NCBI RefSeq assembly: GCF_007829885.1
Contig: NZ_VIWW01000001.1
Coordinates: 3,720,001 to 3,784,000 of the forward strand
Source of the DNA: Streptomyces brevispora
GTDB taxonomy: Bacteria > Actinomycetota > Actinomycetes > Streptomycetales > Streptomycetaceae
DNA: 64,000 nucleotides
Reading direction: 5' to 3'
Shown here piece after piece: positions 46,702 to 56,382 of the stretch. A program made the translations under genes and the position numbers. The notes under the pieces are model-generated. The model saw only the letters and a program-made list of their open reading frames with translations. It was not told the DNA's origin and did no database searches. Each line of letters begins with the position of its first letter. The stretch's first letter is position 1.

Positions 46702-47930
46702 CCGCCGCCGAGCGCTACGACCGGCTGCCGGACGCCGTCACCGAGATCTTCGGCGAGGACGCCACGGCGGAGCAGGCGTACGACCTGCTGACCGTCGATG
46801 TGCCGCCCGCCTCCTGGATCGCCGCCCTGGAAACGGCGCGCGACGGGCTCGGCTGCACCTATTTCGACTGGCTGAGCGCCGTGGACGAACCGGGCACGGG
46901 CTTCCGGGTCTGCGCGCATCTCGCCGCGCTGCCCGACCGTTCCGGACCCGGCCCGGCGGTCCGCCGGCTGCTGGTCCGCACCACCGTTCCGCACGAGGCG
47001 GCCGTGCTGCCCACCGCGATCGACGTCTACGCGGGCGCGGCCTGGCACGAGCGCGAGACGCACGAGATGTTCGGCATCGCCTTCGACGGCCACCCGCACC
47101 TGGTCCCGCTGCTGCTGCCCGAGGGCTTCGAGGGCCACCCGCTGCGCAAGGACTTCGTCCTGGCCGCCCGCGTGGCCAAGGCCTGGCCGGGCGCCAAGGA
47201 GCCGGGGGAGTCGGAGCACGGCGGCCCGAAGCGCCGCACGATGCTGCCGCCCGGCGTCCCCGACCCGAACGAATGGGGCCCGCTGAAGGGCCAGCTCCCG
47301 CCTGCCCCCACCCGCCCCACCCGCACGGCGCGGCCCGCGGGCGACCGCCCGGCCCGCCGCACCCGCAGCGCGAGCGACGGCTCGGCGAGCCAGCAGCCGG
47401 CGGCGGCGTCCCCGACTGCGGTGGACCCGGCGGCGGTCCCGACGGTCGTGGACCCGACGGTCGTGGACCCGGCGGCCGGGGGCGATTCGGCGGTTGCGGA
47501 CAAGGCGACCGGGGGCAAGACGACCGAGGACAAGGCGACCGGCAACCCGGCGGCCGGGGGCGGGGCGCCCGCGGGCTCGGCTCCGACCGCGGACGCGCCG
47601 TGGCACAACGCCCGCCCGGCGTTCGACGACTCTCCGGGCCCGGATGCCGAGACGTCGGGCACGGGCGCGTCCACGTCCCGGCCCCCGCGGCGTCCGAGGA
47701 GCGGGGGCCCGGAAGCGGAGCCCCCGGTTCGGGAAGAGGCGGGCAGGGGAGAGGCCCAGCGCAACGGCACCCCCACCGCCACACCCCCGACCCCGGAACC
47801 CCCCACCGAACCTCTCACCGAGCCCCCCGCCGGACACTCCTCCGACGCGGCGGACACCTCAGAGGCCCCCGAGCCCCCCAACACCCCCGACACTCCCCCT
47901 AACACCCCCGCCGGAGGCGATACCGAGTGA
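46698..47930 (+). CDS. nuoC2: NADH-quinone oxidoreductase subunit C, second copy, with long disordered tail
   Basis: NuoC2 (410 aa) has the 30-kDa subunit fold in about residues 1-200, with the signature [16 protein letters not shown] and [11 protein letters not shown] at 118-153. The remaining 200 residues are low-complexity Pro/Ala/Thr/Asp/Gly sequence with repeated VDP, KATG and EPP motifs. I looked for NuoD motifs (GPQHPxxHG and others) in this tail and saw none. The GTG start overlaps the nuoB2 stop and the stop overlaps the nuoH2 GTG. nuoD should lie next in a standard operon but does not. Confidence 0.92.
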   Translation: MTAAERYDRLPDAVTEIFGEDATAEQAYDLLTVDVPPASWIAALETARDGLGCTYFDWLSAVDEPGTGFRVCAHLAALPDRSGPGPAVRRLLVRTTVPHEAAVLPTAIDVYAGAAWHERETHEMFGIAFDGHPHLVPLLLPEGFEGHPLRKDFVLAARVAKAWPGAKEPGESEHGGPKRRTMLPPGVPDPNEWGPLKGQLPPAPTRPTRTARPAGDRPARRTRSASDGSASQQPAAASPTAVDPAAVPTVVDPTVVDPAAGGDSAVADKATGGKTTEDKATGNPAAGGGAPAGSAPTADAPWHNARPAFDDSPGPDAETSGTGASTSRPPRRPRSGGPEAEPPVREEAGRGEAQRNGTPTATPPTPEPPTEPLTEPPAGHSSDAADTSEAPEPPNTPDTPPNTPAGGDTE

Positions 47931-48895
47931 ACGACGTACTGGACGTCGCCCTCCACCTCGTCATCGTCTTCGCGGTGTTCATGGTCGTCCCCCTCGTCGT
48001 GGGCCAGACCGAACACAAGGTGATGGCCCACATGCAGGCCCGCCTGGGCCCCATGTACGCCGGCGGCTTCCACGGCTGGGCCCAGCTCGTCGCGGACGGC
48101 GTGAAGTTCGTGCAGAAGGAAGACATCGTCCCGGCCGAGGCCGACCGCCGCGTCTTCCAGCTCGCCCCCGCCGTCGCGCTGCTCCCGTACCTCCTCGTGC
48201 TCGTCGCCATCCCGATCGGCCCCGGCGACGGCGCGGTCGGCCAGGTCGTCGACGCGGGCATCTTCTTCGTGCTCGCCGTGATGGGCATCGGCGTGCTCGG
48301 CTCGCTCATGGCGGGCTGGGCGTCGGCCAATAAGTTCTCGCTGCTCGGCGGCCTCCGCACCGCCGCGCAACTGCTCGCGTACGAGCTGCCGATGCTGCTC
48401 GCCGCCGCCTCCGTGGCGATGGCGGCCGGCACCGTATCCCTTCCCGGCATCCTCGATGCCTTCGAGTGGTGGTGGCTGCCATGGCAGATCATCGGCGCCC
48501 TGGTCTTCTTCGTGGCCGGACTCGCCGAGCTCCAGCGCCCGCCGTTCGACATGCCGGTCGCCGACTCGGAGATCATCTTCGGTGCGTACACCGAGTACAC
48601 CGGCCTCCGCTTCGCCCTCTTCCTGCTCGCCGAGTACGCGGGCATCGTCGTGCTGTGCGGACTGACCACCGTCCTCTTCCTCGGCGGCTGGCACGGCCCG
48701 CTGGGCGCCGACGGACTGGGCTGGGTCTGGACGCTCCTGAAGGCCGCCGTCCTCGCCTTCGTCGTCATCTGGCTGCGCGTGAGCTATCCACGCCTCCGCG
48801 AGGACCAGCTGCAGAAGCTCGCCTGGACCACGCTCATCCCGCTCGCTCTCGCGCAGATCGCGCTCACCGGCATCGTGAAGGTGGCGATCAACTAG
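47927..48895 (+). CDS. nuoH2: NADH-quinone oxidoreductase subunit H, second copy (divergent)
   Basis: NuoH2 (322 aa, about 8 TM) matches the NuoH core length but differs at hallmark spots. [20 protein letters not shown] replaces the ERKxxxxxQxRxGPNR motif, and [17 protein letters not shown] replaces the AETNRxPFDxPEAE motif. AYELPMLLA stands for SYExxLGL. The [16 protein letters not shown] stretch is kept. It lacks the long C-terminal extension of NuoH1. GTG 47927 overlaps the nuoC2 stop. The changes cluster around the loops that meet NuoB/NuoD and the quinone entrance. Confidence 0.93.
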   Translation: MNDVLDVALHLVIVFAVFMVVPLVVGQTEHKVMAHMQARLGPMYAGGFHGWAQLVADGVKFVQKEDIVPAEADRRVFQLAPAVALLPYLLVLVAIPIGPGDGAVGQVVDAGIFFVLAVMGIGVLGSLMAGWASANKFSLLGGLRTAAQLLAYELPMLLAAASVAMAAGTVSLPGILDAFEWWWLPWQIIGALVFFVAGLAELQRPPFDMPVADSEIIFGAYTEYTGLRFALFLLAEYAGIVVLCGLTTVLFLGGWHGPLGADGLGWVWTLLKAAVLAFVVIWLRVSYPRLREDQLQKLAWTTLIPLALAQIALTGIVKVAIN

Positions 48896-49494
48896 TGCCC
48901 CCGATCCCCGGCGCAGGCCTGGCCAAGGGTCTCGCCGTCACCCTGCGGACGATGACGAAGAAGACCGTCACCGCCCAGTACCCGGACGTGCAGCCCGAAC
49001 TGCCTCCCCGCTCCCGCGGCGTCATCGCGCTGTTCGAGGAGAACTGCACGGTCTGCATGCTCTGTGCCCGCGAGTGCCCCGACTGGTGCATCTACATCGA
49101 CTCCCACAAGGAGACGGTGCCCGCCGCGGCCCCCGGCGGGCGCGAGCGCAGCCGCAATGTGCTGGACCGCTTCGCCATCGATTTCTCGCTCTGCATGTAC
49201 TGCGGGATCTGCATCGAGGTGTGCCCGTTCGACGCGCTCTTCTGGTCGCCGGAGTTCGAGTACGCGGAGACGGACATCCTCGAACTCACCCATGAGCGCG
49301 ACAAGCTCCGCGAGTGGATGTGGACGGTGCCGGAGCCGCCGGCCCTCGACCCGGGCTCCGAGGAACCGAAGGAGATCGCCGCCGCCCGCAAGACGGCCGA
49401 GAAGCTCCGGACCCAGCGTGAGCAGGAAGCAGCCGCAGCCGCCCCGCCCGCCCCGACGGACCCCGCCCCGACGGACAAGGAGGGCCAGGCGTGA
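48895..49494 (+). CDS. nuoI2: NADH-quinone oxidoreductase subunit I, second copy
   Basis: NuoI2 (199 aa) carries two 4Fe-4S clusters. Ligands are Cys51, 54, 57, 61 ([11 protein letters not shown]) and Cys100, 103, 106, 110 ([11 protein letters not shown]). An extra Cys65 lies in PDWC. The last 60 residues are a charged Ala/Pro/Glu tail. The GTG at 48895 shares a base with the nuoH2 TAG stop. Without NuoE/F/G in this operon, NuoI2 is the outermost redox subunit and the natural entry point for ferredoxin electrons (inference). Confidence 0.94.
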   Translation: MPPIPGAGLAKGLAVTLRTMTKKTVTAQYPDVQPELPPRSRGVIALFEENCTVCMLCARECPDWCIYIDSHKETVPAAAPGGRERSRNVLDRFAIDFSLCMYCGICIEVCPFDALFWSPEFEYAETDILELTHERDKLREWMWTVPEPPALDPGSEEPKEIAAARKTAEKLRTQREQEAAAAAPPAPTDPAPTDKEGQA

Positions 49495-50105
49495 TCACCG
49501 CTGCCGCTACCGCCACCGTCGGTGCCACCGCCCTCGGCGCCACCTCCGGCCCCGTCATCACCGTCACCGGGAGCCACCCCGGCTTCCTCTCCCCGAGCGG
49601 TATCGAGATCGCCTTCGTCCTGGTCGGCATCGCCACCCTCGGCGCGGCCCTCATCACCGTCACGACCAAGCAACTGGTGCACGCCGCCCTCTGGCTGATC
49701 GTGACGCTCGGCGGCCTCGCCGTCGAATACCTCCTGCTCACGGCCGAGTTCATCGCCTGGGTGCAGGTACTGATCTACATCGGTTCCGTCGTCGTCCTCC
49801 TGCTGTTCGGCCTGATGCTCACCAGAGCCCCCATCGGCCGCTCCCCGGACGCCGATTCGGAGAACCGCTGGGCCGCCCTGGCAGTGGCCGTCGCCGCCGC
49901 CGGCACCCTCGTCTGGGTCGTCGTGGACGCCTTCCGCACCACCTGGATCGACCTGGACGGGCCGGCCCAGGGCTCCACCGAAGCCACCGGCGCCTTCCTC
50001 TTCCGGCACTGGGTGCTCCCCTTCGAAGCGCTCTCCGTGCTCCTGCTCGCCGCCCTCGTCGGCGCGGTCGTCCTGTCCCGCAAGGACCGAGAGGACAAGA
50101 GCTGA
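49491..50105 (+). CDS. nuoJ2: NADH-quinone oxidoreductase subunit J, second copy
   Basis: NuoJ2 (204 aa) has five TM helices and the [21 protein letters not shown] signature of TM3. A Thr/Gly-rich stretch of about 30 residues comes first. The long hydrophilic tail of NuoJ1 is missing; the protein ends soon after the last helix in SRKDREDKS. The GTG start overlaps the nuoI2 stop and the stop shares one base with the nuoK2 ATG. Confidence 0.93.
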   Translation: MITAAATATVGATALGATSGPVITVTGSHPGFLSPSGIEIAFVLVGIATLGAALITVTTKQLVHAALWLIVTLGGLAVEYLLLTAEFIAWVQVLIYIGSVVVLLLFGLMLTRAPIGRSPDADSENRWAALAVAVAAAGTLVWVVVDAFRTTWIDLDGPAQGSTEATGAFLFRHWVLPFEALSVLLLAALVGAVVLSRKDREDKS

Positions 50106-50527
50106 TGCACCTCGCCTACCCCGCCGTGCTCGCCGTCCTCCTCTTCTGCACCGGGCTCTACGGAGTGCTCGCGCGCCGCAACGCGATCCTGGTCCTGATG
50201 TCCGTCGAGCTGATGCTCAACGCCGTCAACCTCAACCTGGTCGCCTTCGACGTCTGGCTCCGCGACGCCCTGCACTCCGGCCAAGCCCTCGCCCTGTTCA
50301 CCATCGCCATCGCGGCGGCGGAGATCGGTATCGGCCTGGCCATCGTCCTCGCCGTGTACCGCAACCGCGGCAGCTCCGACGTCGACCGTCTCCGCGACAC
50401 CGCCGAGACCGACGAGGCCGAAACCCTCCCGGACGGCGACAGCGACGGCACCGACCACGCCGCCGGCACCGAAGACCAGGCCACTGCTCCGGCAGGGAAG
50501 GCAAAGAAGGCAGAGGCCACCCCGTGA
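50105..50527 (+). CDS. nuoK2: NADH-quinone oxidoreductase subunit K, second copy, with acidic tail
   Basis: NuoK2 (140 aa) keeps both functional glutamates, in [10 protein letters not shown] and [10 protein letters not shown]. After the third helix it adds about 45 residues, an acidic Asp/Glu/Thr run then Lys-rich [11 protein letters not shown], which NuoK1 (99 aa) lacks. ATG 50105 overlaps the nuoJ2 stop. The stop overlaps the nuoL2 GTG by 4 bp. Confidence 0.93.
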   Translation: MHLAYPAVLAVLLFCTGLYGVLARRNAILVLMSVELMLNAVNLNLVAFDVWLRDALHSGQALALFTIAIAAAEIGIGLAIVLAVYRNRGSSDVDRLRDTAETDEAETLPDGDSDGTDHAAGTEDQATAPAGKAKKAEATP

Positions 50528-52524
50528 CCACCACGACCCTCGCCGTCCTCGTCCCCCTCCTTCCGTTCCTGGGAGCCGCGGCCGGACTCCTGCTCGGGCG
50601 CAACGCCCCGGAATTCGTCCGCCCGCTCGCGGTACTGCCCTCCCTCGCCTCCCTCGTCATCGCGGCCGTCGTCGCGGCCCGCCAGGGCGGCGGCCGGGCC
50701 ATCGACGCCGCGACCCAGCTCACCCCCACCGGCTCGGTCCCGATCGACCTCGCCCTGCACCTCGACGGCTTCGCGGTCCTGGTCGCCGTCCTGGTCGCCC
50801 TCGTGGCGAGCTGCGTGCAGATCTACTCGACCGCGTATCTGCGCGACGACCCCCGCTACCCCTCGTACGCGGCCCTCGTCTCCCTCTTCACCTCCGCGAT
50901 GCTGCTCGTCGTCTACTCCGGCGACCTGATGGTGCTCCTGGTCGGCTGGGAGATCATGGGCATCTGCTCGTACTTCCTGGTCGGCCACTACTGGGAGACG
51001 CCCGAGGCGCGCGCCGCCTCCCTCAAGGCCTTCCTGGTCACCAAGCTCGGCGACGTCCCCTTCCTCATCGGCCTGTTCGCCCTCGCCGCCGACACCGGCA
51101 CCTTCCGCATCACCGGCATCCTCGGATCCGTCGCCCACGACGGCCTCGACCACCCCACCGTGATCGCCCTGCTCCTTCTCGCCGGTGTCGCGGGCAAGTC
51201 CGCGCAGTTCCCCCTGCACACCTGGCTGCCCGACGCGATGGCCGGCCCCACCCCCGTGTCCGCGCTGATCCACGCCGCGACGATGGTCGCCGCCGGCATC
51301 TACTTCGTGGCCCGGCTGCTCCCCGTCTTCGCCGCCTCGGGCGCGGCGCTCGTCGTCCTCGCCGTCATGGCCGCCGTCACGATGATCGGCTCCGGACTCG
51401 CCGCCCTCGCCCAGGACGACATCAAACGCGTCCTCGCCTACTCCACGATCGGCCAGCTCGGCTACATGTCCGGCGCGCTGGCCGTCGGCGACCGGGGCGC
51501 CGCCGTGTTCCACCTCCTCTCGCACGGCGCGTTCAAAGCCGTCCTCTTCCTTGCCGCGGGCGTCGTCATCCACGCCGCCGGCACCAACTCGCTGGCCACC
51601 ATGTCCCGCATGGGCGGCCTGGCCAAGCGCATCCCCGACGCCTACTGGACGATGACCGTCGCGCTCCTCGCACTGGCCGCCATCCCGCCGTTCGCCGGCT
51701 TCTTCTCCAAGGAAGCCGTCCTCGTCGCCGCCGAGCACACCGCCCTCGGCGACCGCCACGTCGCCCCGGCCGCCGCCGGCTGGACCGTCCTCGTCGCCGG
51801 ACTCCTGGCCGCCGTCCTCACCGCCGCGTACGCCACCCGACTCTGGCTCCTCGCCTTCCGGGGCCGCGGCGCCGAGGCCCCCGACCACGGCCGGCAGCCC
51901 GTCGCCATGACCTCGGTCCTCTGGGTACTGGCCGTCCCCACCATCGCCTTCGGACTCACCGTCGGCGTGATCGGCGACTGGTTCGACGGCCACAGCCTCG
52001 CCCCGTCGCTGACCACAGCCGTCCTCTCCACCGGCGTCGGCCTCGTCGGCGGCCTCGTCACCTACGGGGCCTGGCGCCACACCACGGCACTGGCCGCCCG
52101 GACGCCCATGGGCGTCGTCGTCGCCCACCCCGACGCGGAACCCGCCCTCATCGAGGTCGAGGCCATGGAGAGCCACACCGCCGCCTACGGAGCCGCCGGT
52201 GACGCCCCCGACCCGGCCGACCCCGGCCGGCTGCTGCTCGGCCCGCTCCACCGCCACGCGGCCGACGGCTTCCACCTGGACGCCCTGTACGCCGCGCTGT
52301 TCGTCCGCCCCGTCCAGGCCGCGGCGAGCCTCGTCCGCTTCCTGGACCGCGAGGTCGTCGACACCTACGTACGCGGCTCCGCCACCGGCGCACGCTGGCT
52401 CGGCACCGCCGTCCGCCGTGCCCAGACCGGCAATGTGCAGACCTACCTCAGCGCACTGCTCGCCGGTTCCCTGGTCCTGGCGGTCGCCGCCGTCGTCTTC
52501 GCCAACGTCAACGCCGGGTCGTGA
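50524..52524 (+). CDS. nuoL2: NADH-quinone oxidoreductase subunit L, second copy
   Basis: NuoL2 (666 aa) is a full-length antiporter-like pump subunit. Pumping residues look intact: [17 protein letters not shown] (TM5 Glu), [16 protein letters not shown] (TM7 Lys), [17 protein letters not shown] and [17 protein letters not shown]. The C-terminal helix region precedes a final TM. The GTG at 50524 overlaps the nuoK2 stop. It is followed by nuoM2 after 3 bp. Confidence 0.95.
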   Translation: MTTTTLAVLVPLLPFLGAAAGLLLGRNAPEFVRPLAVLPSLASLVIAAVVAARQGGGRAIDAATQLTPTGSVPIDLALHLDGFAVLVAVLVALVASCVQIYSTAYLRDDPRYPSYAALVSLFTSAMLLVVYSGDLMVLLVGWEIMGICSYFLVGHYWETPEARAASLKAFLVTKLGDVPFLIGLFALAADTGTFRITGILGSVAHDGLDHPTVIALLLLAGVAGKSAQFPLHTWLPDAMAGPTPVSALIHAATMVAAGIYFVARLLPVFAASGAALVVLAVMAAVTMIGSGLAALAQDDIKRVLAYSTIGQLGYMSGALAVGDRGAAVFHLLSHGAFKAVLFLAAGVVIHAAGTNSLATMSRMGGLAKRIPDAYWTMTVALLALAAIPPFAGFFSKEAVLVAAEHTALGDRHVAPAAAGWTVLVAGLLAAVLTAAYATRLWLLAFRGRGAEAPDHGRQPVAMTSVLWVLAVPTIAFGLTVGVIGDWFDGHSLAPSLTTAVLSTGVGLVGGLVTYGAWRHTTALAARTPMGVVVAHPDAEPALIEVEAMESHTAAYGAAGDAPDPADPGRLLLGPLHRHAADGFHLDALYAALFVRPVQAAASLVRFLDREVVDTYVRGSATGARWLGTAVRRAQTGNVQTYLSALLAGSLVLAVAAVVFANVNAGS

Positions 52525-52527
52525 GCC

Positions 52528-54102
52528 GTGTTCGATATCAGCGCATCCGTGATGCAGTTCCTTCTGGCGTTCATCGTCGTCGTCCCGCTCCTCGGGGCCG
52601 TCGCGGCCCTGCTCCCGGCCCCGCCCGGACTGAAGGGCAGGAACCCCGACCAGGCCGTGCTCCGCCACGGCGTGACCGTCACCGGCGTGATCCTCGTCGC
52701 CACGATCGTGCTGGCCGCCGGCTTCGACCACGACCACCCGTCGAAGATGCAGGCCACCACCGACATCAGCTGGATCCCGGCGCTCGACGTCCGCATCCAT
52801 CTCGGCATCGACGGCATCTCACTCCCCCTCCTCGTACTGACCGCGCTGCTGACCTTCCTCTGCGCGCTCCACAGCTACTTCAAGCTGCCCGCGGGCCCCT
52901 CCCCGAAGGCGTTCGTCGCACTGATCCTCGTCCTGGAGTCCGGCACCCTCGCGACCTTCGCCGTCCTCGATCTGCTGCTGTTCTTCCTGGCGTTCGAGAT
53001 GGTCCTCATCCCGATGTACTTCCTCATCGCCCGCTGGGGCGGTGCGCAGAAGCAGGCAGCCGCCTGGAAATTCATCCTCTACACACTGCTCGGCTCGGTC
53101 GTCATGCTGCTGGGCCTGCTCCTCATCGGACTGAAGAGCGGCACCTTCGACATGGTGGCACTCGCCACTGACAACGGCCGCGGCCTCACCTCGTCCGTGC
53201 AGGTCATCGCCGTTCTCGCGATCGGGATCGGACTCGCGGTCAAGACCCCGATGTGGCCGCTGCACAGCTGGCTCCCGGACGCCCACACAGCCGCCCCCAC
53301 CGTCGGCTCGGTCCTCCTCGCGGGCGTCCTGCTGAAAATGGGCACGTACGGATTCGTCCGGATCCTGCTCCCGGTCGCCCCCGACGGCATGCACACCTTC
53401 GCGCCCTACCTCGCGGCGTTCGCGGTCGCCGGCATCATCTACGGATCGCTCGCCTGCCTGGCCCTCGCCAGACCCGGCGCCAAGGGCGACCTGAAGCGCC
53501 TGATCGCGTACTCCTCCGTCGGCCACATGGGCTTCGTGCTCCTCGGCATCGCGAGCATGACCCCCACCGGTGTCAACGGCGCGCTCTTCGCCAACATCGC
53601 CCACGGGCTCATCACCGGCCTGCTGTTCTTCCTGGCCGGCGCGGTCAAGGACCGGTACGGCACCGCCGACCTCGACACCCTCTCCGGTGCCACCGGCGCC
53701 GCGCTCTACGGCAGCGCGCCCCGCCTCGGCGGCCTCCTCGCGTTCACCGCGGTGGCCTCCCTCGGCCTGCCCGGCCTCGCCGGGTTCTGGGGCGAGATGC
53801 TCGCACTGTTCGGCGCCTTCGACCCCGCCGACGGCCTGAGCCGCCCCGCCTTCCTGACCTTCATGTCGGTCGCCGCGTTCGGCACCCTGCTCACCGCCGC
53901 GTACATGCTCATCCTGGTACGCCGCGTCTGCATGGGCGCCAAGCGCGAGGAACCCCACCGGATCCCCGACATCCAGAACCACGAGTTCGCCGCCTGGACC
54001 CCCCTCGCCGCCCTCACCGTCCTGGCCGGCCTGTGGCCCGCCGTCCTCCTCGGCCTCACCGACCCGGCCGTGCAGAAGCTCCTCGCAGGAGGCAAGTCGT
54101 GA
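52528..54102 (+). CDS. nuoM2: NADH-quinone oxidoreductase subunit M, second copy
   Basis: NuoM2 (524 aa) has the NuoM signature: FLAFEMVLIPMYFLIARWG (TM5 Glu), VKTPMWPLHSWLPDAHTAAPTVGSVLLAGVLLKMG (TM7 Lys region) and DLKRLIAYSSVGHMGF. It lacks the inserted loops seen in NuoM1. The likely start is GTG 52528, giving MFDISASVMQF. It overlaps nuoN2 by 4 bp. Confidence 0.95.
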   Translation: MFDISASVMQFLLAFIVVVPLLGAVAALLPAPPGLKGRNPDQAVLRHGVTVTGVILVATIVLAAGFDHDHPSKMQATTDISWIPALDVRIHLGIDGISLPLLVLTALLTFLCALHSYFKLPAGPSPKAFVALILVLESGTLATFAVLDLLLFFLAFEMVLIPMYFLIARWGGAQKQAAAWKFILYTLLGSVVMLLGLLLIGLKSGTFDMVALATDNGRGLTSSVQVIAVLAIGIGLAVKTPMWPLHSWLPDAHTAAPTVGSVLLAGVLLKMGTYGFVRILLPVAPDGMHTFAPYLAAFAVAGIIYGSLACLALARPGAKGDLKRLIAYSSVGHMGFVLLGIASMTPTGVNGALFANIAHGLITGLLFFLAGAVKDRYGTADLDTLSGATGAALYGSAPRLGGLLAFTAVASLGLPGLAGFWGEMLALFGAFDPADGLSRPAFLTFMSVAAFGTLLTAAYMLILVRRVCMGAKREEPHRIPDIQNHEFAAWTPLAALTVLAGLWPAVLLGLTDPAVQKLLAGGKS

Positions 54103-55622
54103 CCACAGCGGCCGAGAGCACCACCAGCCTCGTCCAGTCCGTCGACTGGCTCGCCATCGCGCCCCCGGTCACCGTCGCGGCCGTCGCACTCGTCGTCCTG
54201 GTCGCCGACCTCTTCGTACCCCGGACACACAAACCGCTCCTCGGCTACGGAGCCGTCGCCGGACTCGTGGCCGCCCTCGCCCTCCTCGTCCCACTGCGCG
54301 ACGGCGACCGCTCCACCTTCTGCCTCACCACCGGCACCCGCGCCTGCAGCTACACCGCCGACCACTTCACCCTGATCATCCAGGTCCTCGTGCTCGGCGG
54401 AGCCCTGCTCACCGCGCTGCTCTCGATCGGCGACACCCGCAAGCTCCCGGCCGGCGAGTTCTGGTTCCTGCTGCTGTCCTCCGCCGCGGGCGCCGCGCTG
54501 CTGCCCGCCGCCCGCGACCTCGCCACCCTCGTCGTCGCCCTCGAAGTCGCCTCGCTGCCCGCGTTCGCCCTCGTCGGCATCAAGCGCGGCGACCGGCGCT
54601 CCTCCGAGGCCGCTCTGAAGTTCTTCCTGTCCTCCGTCGTCGCGACCGCCGTGATGCTCCTCGGCGTCAGCTTCGTCTACGCGGCGACCGGCACCCTCCA
54701 CCTCACCGAGATCGCCGGCCGGCTCGACGACGTCCCCGGGCAGCTCGCCACCCTCGCCCAGGCGGGCGTCGTCCTCACCCTCGTCGGCTTCGCCTTCAAG
54801 ACAGCCGCCGCGCCCTTCCACTTCTGGGTCCCCGACACCTACGTCGGCGCCCCCCTGCCGATCGCCGCCTACCTCTCGGTCGTCGGCAAGGCGGTCGGCT
54901 TCTCCGGCCTCATCCTCGTCACCGTGGTCGCGTTCCCCTCCTACGCGGACGTCTGGGGCCCCGCCCTCGCCGTCCTCGCCGCGCTCACCATGACCATCGG
55001 CAACGTCGCCGCGCTGCGCCAGAGCGCCACCCGCGCCCGCAGCGCCGTACGCCTCCTCGCCTGGTCGTCCGTCGCCCAGGCCGGCTACCTCCTGGTGCCG
55101 ATCGCCGCAGCCGCGTACGCCGGCGACCGGCAGATCGGCTCCACCGTCGCGTACGCCCTGATGTACGCCGTCGTGAACCTCGGCGCCTTCGCGGTGGCCG
55201 CCCTGGTCGCCCGTACCCACCCGCACAACCGGATCGCCGACTACCGCGGCCTCTACGCCACCCGCCCCCTGGCCGCCCTCACCATGGGCTTCTTCCTGCT
55301 CTGCCTGGCCGGACTCCCGCCGGGCATCATCGGACTCTTCGCCAAGGTCACCGTCTTCTCCTCGGCCGTCGACGCCGGACTCGGCTGGCTCGCCGTCGTC
55401 ATGGCCGTCAACGTCGTGATCGCGCTCTACTACTACCTCCAGTGGACCGCCGCACTGTTCCGCGGCCCCGCGCCGGAAGGTACGGAGCAGCCGCAGACCA
55501 CTTCCCGGCAGCGGACCCCGGCCCCGCTGACCGCCGCGATCGTCCTCACCGCCGTCGCCGGGATCGCCCTCTCGGGAGCCCCGCAGACCGTCCTCAGGTT
55601 CGCCGCCGTCAACCTGTTCTGA
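54099..55622 (+). CDS. nuoN2: NADH-quinone oxidoreductase subunit N, second copy
   Basis: NuoN2 (507 aa) is the last gene of the second nuo operon. VVALEVASLPAFALVGIKRGD (TM5 Glu) and FKTAAAPFHFWVPDTYVGAPLPIAAYLS (TM7 Lys) are present. The usual DIKRLLAYSS segment is replaced by SAVRLLAWSSVAQAGY. The GTG at 54099 overlaps the nuoM2 stop. No terminator hairpin is evident before mscL, 97 bp on. Confidence 0.94.
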   Translation: MTTAAESTTSLVQSVDWLAIAPPVTVAAVALVVLVADLFVPRTHKPLLGYGAVAGLVAALALLVPLRDGDRSTFCLTTGTRACSYTADHFTLIIQVLVLGGALLTALLSIGDTRKLPAGEFWFLLLSSAAGAALLPAARDLATLVVALEVASLPAFALVGIKRGDRRSSEAALKFFLSSVVATAVMLLGVSFVYAATGTLHLTEIAGRLDDVPGQLATLAQAGVVLTLVGFAFKTAAAPFHFWVPDTYVGAPLPIAAYLSVVGKAVGFSGLILVTVVAFPSYADVWGPALAVLAALTMTIGNVAALRQSATRARSAVRLLAWSSVAQAGYLLVPIAAAAYAGDRQIGSTVAYALMYAVVNLGAFAVAALVARTHPHNRIADYRGLYATRPLAALTMGFFLLCLAGLPPGIIGLFAKVTVFSSAVDAGLGWLAVVMAVNVVIALYYYLQWTAALFRGPAPEGTEQPQTTSRQRTPAPLTAAIVLTAVAGIALSGAPQTVLRFAAVNLF

Positions 55623-55719
55623 CGACTTCAAGACCGGCTTGCCCCCAGCAGTCCGCACAGGGCAGGGTCATGCCCGCACACGGCGCATTCGGCGTCGACG
55701 TCACAGAGGAGCAAGAGCA

Positions 55720-56184
55720 GTGCTGAACGGTTTCAAGGACTTCATCCTGCGCGGAAACGTGATCTCGATGGCGATCGGCCTCGCCGTCGGAGCCGCGTTC
55801 ACCGCAGTCGTCACCGGATTCAGCAACGCGTTCATCGTGCCGCTGATCGGCATCATCACCCGGGGAACCGGCGACTTCAGCAAGGCGCACTTCAAGTTCG
55901 ACGACGTGACGTTCCCCTACGGACTCTTCGTCAGCGCCGCGATCGCCTTCCTCATCACCGCTGCGGTCCTCTACTTCTGTGTCGTCGTGCCCATGGCCAA
56001 GGTCCAGAACCGCTTCACGGCCAAGAAGGACGAGGAGCAGGCCGACATCAAGGCCGCCCTGCGTGACTGCCCCCGCTGCTACACGGAGATCCCGGCCATC
56101 GCCTCCCGCTGCGCGCACTGCACCAGCGAGGTCGAGCCCGCCCCCGAGGCCCTGGCGCTCGCGAACCTCCCCGTCCAGCGCTGA
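55720..56184 (+). CDS. mscL: Large-conductance mechanosensitive channel MscL with C-terminal zinc ribbon
   Basis: MscL (154 aa) releases solutes on hypo-osmotic shock. FKDFILRGNVISMAIGLAVGAAFTAVVTGF is the family N-terminus and TM1; TM2 is YGLFVSAAIAFLITAAVLYFCVVVPM. The usual short C-terminal helix is followed by a CxxC-x10-CxxC knuckle (Cys117, 120, 131, 134), so a zinc ribbon is added. GTG 55720 has AGAGGAGC upstream. It follows the second nuo operon in the same direction. Confidence 0.92.
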   Translation: MLNGFKDFILRGNVISMAIGLAVGAAFTAVVTGFSNAFIVPLIGIITRGTGDFSKAHFKFDDVTFPYGLFVSAAIAFLITAAVLYFCVVVPMAKVQNRFTAKKDEEQADIKAALRDCPRCYTEIPAIASRCAHCTSEVEPAPEALALANLPVQR

Positions 56185-56274
56185 CCCGCCGCACCCCCCT
56201 CCACCCGTACGGCCTACGGCTGCTCCGGTACGAACAGCCGGAGCCGGCCGGGCCTGCGCGGCCGTGAGCACAAG

Positions 56275-56300
56275 GGAACTAGCTCTCCTCGCCTGGCGTT
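56275..56300 (+). promoter_or_regulatory. ECF-sigma-like promoter upstream of htpX
   Basis: GGAAC (56275-56279, preceded by G) and GTT (56298-56300) are 18 bp apart, similar to SigR/SigE-type promoters (GGAAY-N16-18-GTT/GTC). HtpX is an envelope-stress protease, which fits. Assignment to a particular sigma factor is not possible. Confidence 0.4.
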
Positions 56301-56314
56301 GACCAGTACGGGAG

Positions 56315-56361
56315 GCTCCACTGGGGAGTGGAGCACCACCAAGCAAAGGGTTCCCCTGCTT
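56315..56361 (+). promoter_or_regulatory. Two hairpins in the htpX leader
   Basis: GCTCCACT-GGGG-AGTGGAGC (56315-56334) is an 8-bp hairpin. AGCA...GGG-TT-CCC...TGCT (56341-56361) is a second. Both fall between the candidate promoter and the GGAGGG at 56371-56376. Confidence 0.45.
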
Positions 56362-56382
56362 GCACCACTTGGAGGGCGTACC

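Noticed and set aside
46698..47930. A NuoD domain hidden in the NuoC2 C-terminal half (NuoCD fusion)
   Set aside because: Residues 200-410 are low-complexity with no NuoD motifs; the coding capacity is also too small for NuoD (about 400 aa).
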